NCBI GenBank assembly: GCA_902610515.1
Contig: CACLVZ010000004.1
Location: 1 to 64,000 of the forward strand
Source: an uncultured Pelagibacteraceae bacterium
Lineage (GTDB): Bacteria; Pseudomonadota; Alphaproteobacteria; Pelagibacterales; Pelagibacteraceae
Length of the DNA stretch: 64,000 nucleotides
Direction: 5' to 3'
The notes beneath the pieces are model-generated. The model was not told the origin of the DNA. It saw only the letters and a list, made by a program, of their open reading frames with translations, and made no database searches. Made by a program: the position numbers and the translations under genes. The stretch's first letter is position 1; the number at the start of each line of letters is the position of its first letter. Shown here piece by piece: positions 25,562 through 32,745 of this stretch.

Positions 25562-26685
25562 TGAGTGAAGAAATTAAAAAAGGTTTACTGGGTATAGTAG
25601 TTGATGAAACTACAATCTCACATGTAGTTCCTGAACTCAGTGCCTTAACTTATAGGGGTTACACAGTTCAAGAGCTTTGCGATAAATGTGATTTCGAAGA
25701 AGTAGCATATTTGGTACTAAACGGAGAGCTGCCTAACAAGAGCCAGCTAAAAAAATTTATTAAACAAGAAAGATCGGAAAGAAAACTTTCTAAGCAAATA
25801 TTAAACGATATTAAAAAAATGCCTCGAAATGCTCATCCTATGGATGTGATTAGAACTTGTGTAAGTTTAATGGCATTAGAAGATAAGGATACGAAAGATA
25901 ATTCTCCAAAAGCAAATATGAGAAAGGCTATGAGAATATTTGCTAAAACACCTACAGCTGTTGCTGCTTATTTCAGAACACGAAAAGGAAAGTCAATTAT
26001 AGCTCCAAGTAAAAAATTATCTTTTTCAGAAAATTTTTTTAAAATGATGTTTAATAAAGTTCCAGATAAAGAAATTGTAAGAGCATTTGATATATCGCTC
26101 ATATTATACGCTGAACATAGTTTTAATGTTTCAACTTTTACAGCAAGAACGATTACTTCGAGTTTATCAGATTTACATGGTGCAATAACTGGAGCAATCG
26201 CCTCTTTGAAAGGTCCACTTCATGGAGGAGCCAATGAAGCAGTAATGCATATGATGAAAGAGATTGGAAAACCTGAAAAAGCAAAAGCTTGGATTGAAAA
26301 TGCATTAAATAAAAAAAAGGTAGTAATGGGATTTGGGCACAGAGTTTACCGCACAGGAGACTCGAGAGTACCAACAATGAAACACTACATGTTTAAAGTT
26401 GCAAAGCTTTTGAAAAAAGAAAAATATACGAGCATGTATGAAATTTTAGAAAAAGTAATGTTACAAAGAAAAAATATCCATCCAAATGTAGATTTTCCAT
26501 GTGGTCCAACTTATTATATGATGGGTATCGATATAGATTTCTATACACCAATATTTGTAATGTCTCGTATTACTGGTTGGTCTGCTCACATCATGGAACA
26601 ACATGCTTCAAATAAACTTATTAGACCTTTGTCTAAGTATAGGGGTGCTGAAGTAAGAGAAGTAATGTTGTTGAATCAAAGATAA
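25561..26685 (+). CDS. prpC: 2-methylcitrate synthase / citrate synthase family
   Basis: The 374-aa citrate-synthase fold protein shows LLGIVVDETTISHV and LTYRGYTVQEL at the N-terminus, the LHGGANEAVMHMM block with a catalytic His (about residues 220-232), MGFGHRVYRTGDSRVP (second His, about 257-272) and a CGPTYYMMGI segment near the catalytic Asp. The short length and the position directly after prpB favour the propionate-specific enzyme over the main citrate synthase. No 2-methylcitrate dehydratase (prpD or acnD) gene is in the window. Confidence 0.9.
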   Translation: MSEEIKKGLLGIVVDETTISHVVPELSALTYRGYTVQELCDKCDFEEVAYLVLNGELPNKSQLKKFIKQERSERKLSKQILNDIKKMPRNAHPMDVIRTCVSLMALEDKDTKDNSPKANMRKAMRIFAKTPTAVAAYFRTRKGKSIIAPSKKLSFSENFFKMMFNKVPDKEIVRAFDISLILYAEHSFNVSTFTARTITSSLSDLHGAITGAIASLKGPLHGGANEAVMHMMKEIGKPEKAKAWIENALNKKKVVMGFGHRVYRTGDSRVPTMKHYMFKVAKLLKKEKYTSMYEILEKVMLQRKNIHPNVDFPCGPTYYMMGIDIDFYTPIFVMSRITGWSAHIMEQHASNKLIRPLSKYRGAEVREVMLLNQR

Positions 26686-26871
26686 ATGACTTTAACTAAT
26701 TTACTATTATTTTTAATATTGGTTACACTTGCTACATATACTTTTATGCCCTGGAAAGGTATTGATAAAGGCTCATTAGTAAAAGTAGCATCTCAGTGGT
26801 TTATGTGGTTTGCTGTTTTTGCAATCATTATTTTAATATCTACTTTTTTTGGAATTAAAGTTTCTGGATAA
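26686..26871 (+). CDS. small two-helix membrane protein
   Basis: The 61-aa frame starts with ATG immediately after the prpC stop and ends 23 bp inside the next gene. Two hydrophobic helices are evident (about residues 4-20 and 37-56), separated by a short polar loop PWKGIDKGSLVKVASQ. Placement between two genes with minimal overlaps and the clean two-helix pattern support a real gene. I do not recognise a family and propose no function. Confidence 0.65.
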   Translation: MTLTNLLLFLILVTLATYTFMPWKGIDKGSLVKVASQWFMWFAVFAIIILISTFFGIKVSG

Positions 26872-27757
26872 TAATTTTTTTCAACAAACAAGAATTTTAG
26901 ATGGAGGTATGGGCCAGGAACTCCTTAACCGTGGAGTAAAACCTCATGGAACTCTGTGGGGAGCCTCAGCATTATATAACCGAAAATATCACAAAACAGT
27001 TGTCAAAACGCATTTAGATTTTATAAAAGCCGGAGCAGAAATTATTGTAACTAATAGTTTCGGTAGTAGAAAAAGAAGACTGATCGAAAATGGTTTAGTA
27101 AAAGAATATAAAAATTTGAACGTTCTTGCTGGAAAACTTGCAAAAAAAGCAGTAATTATCTCCAAGAAAAAAGTTTTGATTGCTGGAAGTCTGCCACCTC
27201 AAAATTTTACTTATTTTGCTGATCTTGGAAAAGATCTTAATTTTATAAAAGAAAGCTTCAGATCCCAGGCAAAATATCTCAATCCATATGTGGATTTCTT
27301 TTATTTAGATGTAATGAGTAGCTGGAAAGAATGTTCATTAGGTTTGAGTGCGATTAAAGAATATAAGAAAAAAATTTTAGTCGGTATCCATATTAGAAGT
27401 AAAGGATTGTTGCCCTCAGGTGAAAAATTTATAGCTGTTGCAAAAAAAGTCCAAAAACATAAACCCATTGGAATTATGGCTTCTTGTGTTTCTTTTGAGG
27501 ATCTAAATGAAGTGATGCAAGATGCAAAAAAACTTAAAGTTCCATTTGGATTTAAGATAAATGCTTTTGAACATATTCCGCCGGGATGGAAACCCGACTC
27601 AAATAATCCAAAAGTTCAGCTTGGGAAAAGAAAAGATCTAACTCCTAGAAAGTTCCTTGAAATTTGTAAAAAATTAAAAAGTAAGGGAGCTAAAATTATT
27701 GGAGGATGTTGTGAAATTACTCCAAAACATATTGAAAAATTAAACTCTTTAGTGTGA
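26849..27757 (+). CDS. homocysteine S-methyltransferase family protein
   Basis: The 302-aa barrel enzyme of the MetH-N/BHMT/MmuM family has ILDGGMGQELLNRG at residues 17-30, VTNSFG, and the three zinc-binding cysteines: one in GIMASCVSFEDL (about 214) and the pair in IIGGCCEITPKHI (about 288-289). It transfers a methyl group to homocysteine; the donor may be betaine, DMSP or S-methylmethionine. The convergent neighbour is a glycine-betaine transporter, which favours betaine or a related osmolyte, but this is inference. It starts with TTG at 26849 and overlaps the small membrane protein by 23 bp and proW by 9 bp. Confidence 0.85.
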   Translation: MELKFLDNNFFQQTRILDGGMGQELLNRGVKPHGTLWGASALYNRKYHKTVVKTHLDFIKAGAEIIVTNSFGSRKRRLIENGLVKEYKNLNVLAGKLAKKAVIISKKKVLIAGSLPPQNFTYFADLGKDLNFIKESFRSQAKYLNPYVDFFYLDVMSSWKECSLGLSAIKEYKKKILVGIHIRSKGLLPSGEKFIAVAKKVQKHKPIGIMASCVSFEDLNEVMQDAKKLKVPFGFKINAFEHIPPGWKPDSNNPKVQLGKRKDLTPRKFLEICKKLKSKGAKIIGGCCEITPKHIEKLNSLV

Positions 27758-28600
27758 TTTAATTATTTTTTGTGTAATTCTATCTAAAATAATTGCTAAA
27801 ATAACAATTCCCGTTCCACCAATAACTGCTGAGCCTACATCAAGTCTTCCCAGAGCAATATATACAGTTAAACCCAGTCCTCCAGCTCCTATAAGAGCTG
27901 CAATAACTACCATCGATAATGCAAGCATCAATGTTTGATTAACTCCTGCCATAATAGTCTTTAGAGACAAAGGAATTTCGATTTTAATAAGTATTAAAAA
28001 TTTTGTTAACCCTAAACTTGATCCAGCCTCTTTAAATCCCTTACCAACTTGTCTAATACCTAAATTCGTTAATCGAATAATTGGTGGTAAAGCAAATATA
28101 ATTGTAGCAACTACCCCAGGAGTTAAACCAACTCCAAAAAGCATAACCACTGGTATTAAATAAACGAAACTTGGTATTGTTTGCATTATATCAAGTATTG
28201 GGCGTAAAATAATTTCAAAAGTATTGCTTCTTGAAGCAATGATGCCGAGAGGAATTCCAATCAACATACAAAACAAAACAGCAGTAAAAATCATTGCTAA
28301 TGTGGTCATACTTTCTGACCAAAGATCAACAAGATCAATAAAAACTAAACTTACAAAAGAAAATATTGCAAATTTAATTCCATTTGTCTTGTAAGCGAAA
28401 ATTATAAATATTAAAAGTATAATTGGAAAAGGTATAAAATTAAAAAGAGAGTCTAAGCTATTTAGAACAGTATCAATCGGGGCTGAGATTTTTTTAAAGA
28501 GTGGCCGTTGTTCGAATAGCCACTCTTTAATGTTACCTTCTATCCATTCACCTAATGGAATGTATATTTCGTAATCTGATGGGGCTAATTTTAAACTCAT
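27749..28600 (-). CDS. proW: glycine betaine ABC transporter permease
   Basis: The 283-aa permease has a ProW-like cytoplasmic lead (YIPLGEWIEGNIKEWLFEQRPLFKKISAPIDTVLNSLDSLFNFIP), about six membrane segments, and the typical QTIPSFVYLIPVVMLFG segment and EAA loop (FKEAGSSLGLTKFLILIKIEIPLSLKTIMAGVNQTLMLALSMVVIAALIGAGGLG). It would form the membrane channel for the two ProX proteins upstream. The gene for the ATPase ProV, normally adjacent, is not here: the next gene is convergent. It lies 18 bp after the proximal proX. Confidence 0.92.
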   Translation of the reverse strand: MSLKLAPSDYEIYIPLGEWIEGNIKEWLFEQRPLFKKISAPIDTVLNSLDSLFNFIPFPIILLIFIIFAYKTNGIKFAIFSFVSLVFIDLVDLWSESMTTLAMIFTAVLFCMLIGIPLGIIASRSNTFEIILRPILDIMQTIPSFVYLIPVVMLFGVGLTPGVVATIIFALPPIIRLTNLGIRQVGKGFKEAGSSLGLTKFLILIKIEIPLSLKTIMAGVNQTLMLALSMVVIAALIGAGGLGLTVYIALGRLDVGSAVIGGTGIVILAIILDRITQKIIKSH

Positions 28601-28618
28601 TAAAATTAACCTGAACCT

Positions 28619-29560
28619 TTACTTGATCCAACTATCAAACGTACTTTGATTAGCTTTTATCCATTCAGCTGCGTGTTTCTTAATAGCTTTTTCGCTTTTC
28701 TCACCCTTGTTCATCTTCAAGTTCTGAGCAGCAATATCTCCAAGAGGTATTGAGGCTTTTTTAAGCATTTTTTCTACCTTTGGATTTGCTTTAAGAAAAT
28801 CTACGTTAGCTGCTGGTCTAATGTCATCAGCACCAAAACCTAAATTTACTTTAGATTTTGTAGCATTAGCGATCTTAGTTGGTTTTGTTTTACTATATGG
28901 AACCTCAATCCAAACTACATCTTTACCAAGTTTTAAAGCACCAACAGTCCAATTAGGTGTCCATGTATAAAATAGAATTGACTTTCCATTTTTGTATTTA
29001 GACACTGCATCTGCCATTGAAGCTGAGTAGTCTGCTTTTACTGGATTTATAAAATCACCTAGTCCAAGTTCATCAAAGTGTTTTGTGATTTGTTTTTCAC
29101 ATCCCCAGCCTGGAGGGCAAGCAACCATATCTGCTTTTCCATCTCCATTAGAGTCAAACTCTTTCGCGTGTTTTTTGATATCCATTACGCTTTTGATACC
29201 AAATTTATCTGCTGATTTTTTATCGATTAAGTAACCTTGGGCTCCTCCACCTTTCATTACATAACCAACTGGTTTAACTTTTCCTTTAGACTCTGATATG
29301 TAACCATCATGAGTTCCGAACCAGCCGTTCACCCATAAATCAACATCACCTGATGTTGCCGCTACATAAAACACTTGAGGTTTCATTACAGTTGGGCCTG
29401 AAACTTTGTAACCCATTTTCTCAAGAGCTGCCTTATAGATCTCAGCCTGAAAATAACCTGTATCCCAGTCTGCCTTACCCATTTTGATCTCATTGGCAAA
29501 TACAGCACTACTAATAGTAAGAGCTGCAATTATTGATACTAAATGTTTAAAATATCTCAT
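28619..29560 (-). CDS. proX: glycine betaine/proline betaine binding protein, copy 1
   Basis: The 313-aa periplasmic protein has a signal peptide (residues 1-22, ending VFANE). The body matches E. coli-type ProX: MGKADWDTGYFQAEIYKAALE, VMKPQVFYVAATSGDVDLWVNGWFG, the conserved DSNGDGKADMVACPPGWGCE segment (about 146-165), GKSILFYTWTPNW and the C-terminal AEWIKANQSTFDSWI. The aromatic and tryptophan residues of the betaine cage are plausible within these blocks. A strong AGGAGG Shine-Dalgarno precedes the ATG, suggesting high expression. It is a tandem paralogue of 29689-30630. Confidence 0.94.
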   Translation of the reverse strand: MRYFKHLVSIIAALTISSAVFANEIKMGKADWDTGYFQAEIYKAALEKMGYKVSGPTVMKPQVFYVAATSGDVDLWVNGWFGTHDGYISESKGKVKPVGYVMKGGGAQGYLIDKKSADKFGIKSVMDIKKHAKEFDSNGDGKADMVACPPGWGCEKQITKHFDELGLGDFINPVKADYSASMADAVSKYKNGKSILFYTWTPNWTVGALKLGKDVVWIEVPYSKTKPTKIANATKSKVNLGFGADDIRPAANVDFLKANPKVEKMLKKASIPLGDIAAQNLKMNKGEKSEKAIKKHAAEWIKANQSTFDSWIK

Positions 29561-29642
29561 CTTCCCTCCTAAATTTATAAAATTTTAACATGTATAAATT
29601 TTGAATGTAACCGTAATACAACTAAAAAGTGAGATATGTCTT

Positions 29643-29666
29643 ATATGCGCACTATCGTGCGCATAT
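29643..29666. repeat. perfect GC-rich hairpin between the two proX genes
   Basis: ATATGCGCAC and GTGCGCATAT form a 10-bp perfect inverted repeat around a 4-nt loop (TATC), 22 bp after the stop of the upstream proX. Its GC-rich core stands out in this genome. No T-run follows on the minus strand, so it is not a classical terminator; an mRNA-stability or processing element, or an operator, is possible. Confidence 0.8.
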
Positions 29667-29688
29667 ATTCTTATTTGCTAATTTATTT

Positions 29689-30630
29689 TTAGTTTATCCA
29701 ACTATTAAAAGTTTTTTGATTTGATTTAATCCACTCTTCAGCATGTTTCTTTATTGCTTTTTCACTTTTCTCACCCTTATTCATTTTTAAGTTCTGAGCA
29801 GCAATATCAGCTAAAGGAATAGATGCTTTTTTTAAAAACTTTTCTACTTTTGGATTAGCTTTTAAAAAATCAACATTTGCAGCCGGTCTAATGTCGTTCA
29901 CACCAAATCCCATATTAAGTTTTGACTTTGTTGCATTTGGTACGCTAACAACTTTTGTTTCACTAAAAGGAGCTTCGATCCAAACTACATCTTCACCTAA
30001 TTTTAAAGTGCCGACTGTCCAGTTCGGAGTCCAAGTATAAAATAAAACAGATTTACCATTTTTATATCTTGAAATTATATCTGCCATAGCAGCTGAGTAA
30101 TCTGCTTTTATTGGATTAATAAATTCACCCAGACCAAGTTCCTCAAAATGTCTTGATATAATTTTTTCGCAACCCCATCCTGGATGGCAAGCAACCATAT
30201 CTGCTTTACCATCGCCATTTGAGTCAAACTCTTTAGCGTGATTTTTTATATCCATTACAGATTTAATGTTAAATTTATCTGCAGTTTTTTTGTCAATTAA
30301 GTAACCTTGCAAGCCACCACTTTTTGCAACGAAACCAACAGGCTTAACCTTACCCATTGCCTCTTTGACATAAGAATCGTGATTTCCAAACCATCCATTA
30401 ACCCAAAGATCCATATCTCCTGCAGCTGCCGCAACATAAAATACCTGTGGTTTCATAACAGTCGGGCCTGTAACTTTATAACCCATTTTTTCTAGTGCTT
30501 TTTTATAAACTTCTGCTTGAAAATAACCTGTGTCCCAATCAGCTTTACCCATTTTTATTTCTTTTGCATTTATTGATAAACTTAATGTTGAAACAAAAAC
30601 TATTGTTATTAATATTTTTAATAATTTCAT
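29689..30630 (-). CDS. proX: glycine betaine/proline betaine binding protein, copy 2
   Basis: The 313-aa periplasmic protein with a signal peptide (to about residue 22, SINAKE) is highly similar to the next gene over its full length, including the DSNGDGKADMVACHPGWGCE segment and the C-terminal KKHAEEWIKSNQKTFNSWI. Same length and collinear blocks show a tandem duplication. Differences concentrate in the signal peptide and scattered surface positions. It is the promoter-proximal copy, followed by a hairpin that may make it the more abundant message. An AGAAGGA Shine-Dalgarno lies before the ATG. Confidence 0.94.
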   Translation of the reverse strand: MKLLKILITIVFVSTLSLSINAKEIKMGKADWDTGYFQAEVYKKALEKMGYKVTGPTVMKPQVFYVAAAAGDMDLWVNGWFGNHDSYVKEAMGKVKPVGFVAKSGGLQGYLIDKKTADKFNIKSVMDIKNHAKEFDSNGDGKADMVACHPGWGCEKIISRHFEELGLGEFINPIKADYSAAMADIISRYKNGKSVLFYTWTPNWTVGTLKLGEDVVWIEAPFSETKVVSVPNATKSKLNMGFGVNDIRPAANVDFLKANPKVEKFLKKASIPLADIAAQNLKMNKGEKSEKAIKKHAEEWIKSNQKTFNSWIN

Positions 30631-30714
30631 AATTATCCTTCTGTTGATATTATATTAATTTATAAAGAATTTTAATGAAAAGAGAGTATTGTCGCAGAAA
30701 TATTTAAAGTTGAT

Positions 30715-31113
30715 TTAATCTTTTTTACACTTTTTACAGATACCAAAAAATTCTAAGTTAAATCTTTTAAATTTCATTCCTTTTTTATGATTAAAACCTG
30801 ATAAATATTTTGAAAGTTTGGTATCGCTGATCTCATCAACCATTTCGCAACTTTCACAAATTGAAAATGCTGTTGCTTTTGAAATTTCACAATCTGAGCT
30901 TCTGCATGCAACAAAAGCATTTTTACTTTCTATTTTATGAATTTTTCCCATTCCAATCAACTTATCCAATGCTCGATAAATTTGTTGAGGGGCTTTAATT
31001 CCTTTTTTTTGTACATTAAATAATATGGAATAAGCTTTTAAAGGACCTTTTGCCTTCTCAATAATATCTAAAACTATTTGTTGGTTTCTAGAAAGTGTTT
31101 GTGCTCTTGCCAT
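30715..31113 (-). CDS. zur: Fur-family zinc regulator Zur
   Basis: The 132-aa protein has an N-terminal winged helix (LSRNQQIVLDIIEKAKGPLKAYSIL, then KGIKAPQQIYRALDKLIGMGKIHKIES, the recognition region) and a C-terminal dimer domain with the structural zinc cysteines CESC (about residues 86-89) and CKKC (about 127-130). It lacks the histidine-rich HHHD-type segment of iron-type Fur. It lies 23 bp downstream of znuB on the same strand, and perfect Zur boxes lie in front of znuC, so it probably senses zinc and represses its own operon and znuA. Confidence 0.9.
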   Translation of the reverse strand: MARAQTLSRNQQIVLDIIEKAKGPLKAYSILFNVQKKGIKAPQQIYRALDKLIGMGKIHKIESKNAFVACRSSDCEISKATAFSICESCEMVDEISDTKLSKYLSGFNHKKGMKFKRFNLEFFGICKKCKKD

Positions 31114-31136
31114 AAATATAATTTACTAATTAATTA

Positions 31137-31940
31137 TCATTTTTTCAATTCGGAATATTTTTTAAACTTTAAAAGTGAAAAACAAAAAAGTATTAAAGCT
31201 GCGGTTATTATTGATGGACCTGATGCGGTATTAAATTCTAAAGAAGAAAATAATCCTATTAAAATAGATAATAGTCCTCCAATTGTCGATAAAATAACCA
31301 TCTGTAATGGATTGTTAGATATATTTCTTGCAAGAGCTGCGGGAATTATTAGCATTCCAGTTATTAAAAGAAGTCCGACTATTTTAATTGAAATAGCAAT
31401 TATTGCTGCCATCAAAATTGTGAATATTGCATTATACCTATCAGGGTTCATCCCTTCTGCTTTAGCTAAATCATAATTTATTGTGGAAGCAAACAAAGGT
31501 TTCCAAATAATCTTTAAAATTATTAAAATAAATACGCCACCACCCCAAATTAATAACAAATCACTTTGACTTACAGCTAATATATCGCCAAATAACAAAC
31601 CCATAACATCAAATCTAATAGTTGTTAAAAATCCAATAATTACAAGTCCTATTGCTAGCGATGAATGGGCTAATAAACCTAACAAAGCATCGTTAGGAAG
31701 ATTTGTTTTAGTTTGTAATTGAAGGAGAAAAATTGCTAAAACTGCTGATATTAAAAAAACTGAAAAAGCAATATTAAGTTCAAATACCAAAGCCATAGTT
31801 ACACCTAATAAAGCTGAATGCGCAAGTGTACCTGCAAAAAAAGACAATCTTCTCCAAATTACAAAGCATCCTATTGGACCTGTTATTAAAGCTATTCCAA
31901 TTCCTGCAAGTAAAGCTCTTATAAAAAAATCATTAAGCAT
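31137..31940 (-). CDS. znuB: zinc ABC transporter permease
   Basis: The 267-aa ABC-3 family inner-membrane permease has eight or so hydrophobic segments. Family blocks are FFIRALLAGIGIALITGPIGCFVIWRRLSFFAGTLAHSALLGV at the N-terminus, and KIVGLLLITGMLIIPAALARNISNNPLQMVILSTIGGLLSILIGLFSS near the C-terminus. It starts 1 bp after the ATPase gene znuC and is followed by zur. Metal specificity is inferred from znuA and the Zur boxes. Confidence 0.94.
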   Translation of the reverse strand: MLNDFFIRALLAGIGIALITGPIGCFVIWRRLSFFAGTLAHSALLGVTMALVFELNIAFSVFLISAVLAIFLLQLQTKTNLPNDALLGLLAHSSLAIGLVIIGFLTTIRFDVMGLLFGDILAVSQSDLLLIWGGGVFILIILKIIWKPLFASTINYDLAKAEGMNPDRYNAIFTILMAAIIAISIKIVGLLLITGMLIIPAALARNISNNPLQMVILSTIGGLLSILIGLFSSLEFNTASGPSIITAALILFCFSLLKFKKYSELKK

Positions 31941-31941
31941 A

Positions 31942-32688
31942 TTATTTTTGATCTATTGTTCCATCTTGAGAGTGAGTATGATCATGTTTATGCTCATATA
32001 AAGATAAGATATTGGAAGCTCTATCTCCGAACAATTCCTTATATTTACTGTCTTTAACGACTTTATGAGGTGCTCCAGAACAACATACATGTCCATTTAA
32101 ACATAATACAAAATCAGTTGCAGACATTACTACATGTAGATCATGTGAAATTAAAAGAATTCCACATTTCATTTTTTCTGAAATTTGTTTGATTAATTCA
32201 TATAGAGCAATTTCACCTTTAAAATCAACACCTTGTACTGGCTCATCAAGAACTAATAATTCTGGTTTTTTAGAAATAGCTCTTGCTATCAAAACTCTTT
32301 GGAACTCTCCTCCAGATAAATTACTTAAACTTTTATTTTTTAGGTGTTCAACACCAGTTAAATTTAAAGCAATATTAATTTGATCTTGAGTTAATTCTTC
32401 TGTCAAAGTCATAAAATCCAATACTCTTATTGGCAAGGTCCAATCTATTGAAATTTTTTGAGGCACGTATCCAATTTTGTCAGTATATTTTTTAACTTTG
32501 CCATCTATCTTTTTATAAATTCCTAAAGCAATTTTTGCTGTTGTTGATTTCCCAGAGCCATTTGGACCTATCAAAGTGACTATCTCACCTTGTTTAATCT
32601 CAAATGAAACTCCTTTAACTAAAGATTTGTCATTTATAGAAACGCCAGCATTTTCAACCTTTAGTAGAACTTTATTTTTATTTTCCAT
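31942..32688 (-). CDS. znuC: zinc ABC transporter ATPase
   Basis: The 248-aa ABC ATPase has Walker A LIGPNGSGKSTTAKIA (about residues 38-53), the signature NLSGGEFQRVLIARAI (about 127-142), Walker B LLVLDEPVQGVD (about 150-161) and switch histidine ISHDLH (about 185-190). The C-terminus is histidine-rich (HKHDHTHSQDG), as in ZnuC proteins. It energises ZnuA/ZnuB uptake of zinc. It is divergent from znuA with two Zur boxes in the 57-bp gap. Confidence 0.95.
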   Translation of the reverse strand: MENKNKVLLKVENAGVSINDKSLVKGVSFEIKQGEIVTLIGPNGSGKSTTAKIALGIYKKIDGKVKKYTDKIGYVPQKISIDWTLPIRVLDFMTLTEELTQDQINIALNLTGVEHLKNKSLSNLSGGEFQRVLIARAISKKPELLVLDEPVQGVDFKGEIALYELIKQISEKMKCGILLISHDLHVVMSATDFVLCLNGHVCCSGAPHKVVKDSKYKELFGDRASNILSLYEHKHDHTHSQDGTIDQK

Positions 32689-32711
32689 ATTAAAAACCTT
32701 GACCTCAAATA

Positions 32712-32726
32712 TGTTATATTATAACA
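32712..32726. promoter_or_regulatory. Zur box 1
   Basis: TGTTATATTATAACA is a perfect palindrome around one central base and matches the known Zur consensus TGTTATANTATAACA. It lies between the divergent znuC and znuA starts. Dimer binding with zinc would repress both directions. Confidence 0.88.
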
Positions 32727-32728
32727 AA

Positions 32729-32743
32729 CGTTATATTATAACA
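32729..32743. promoter_or_regulatory. Zur box 2
   Basis: CGTTATATTATAACA contains the identical 13-bp palindrome GTTATATTATAAC (32730-32742). Centre-to-centre spacing to box 1 is 17 bp. The box ends 2 bp before the znuA ATG, occupying the place of a ribosome binding site, so znuA is either leaderless or initiated without Shine-Dalgarno pairing. Confidence 0.88.
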
Positions 32744-32745
32744 CT

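Noticed and set aside
26686-26871. SAM-V or other riboswitch upstream of the homocysteine methyltransferase gene
   Set aside because: The methyltransferase gene overlaps the preceding coding frame and there is no intergenic space for an aptamer.
29101-30240. EF-hand-like DxNGDGxAD segments in the two ProX proteins as evidence of calcium-binding proteins
   Set aside because: The same segment occurs in E. coli-type ProX at this place, so it is a normal family feature.
31078-31476. 132-codon plus-strand frame across zur and znuB
   Set aside because: It overlaps two well-supported genes on the other strand, with no conserved motif.
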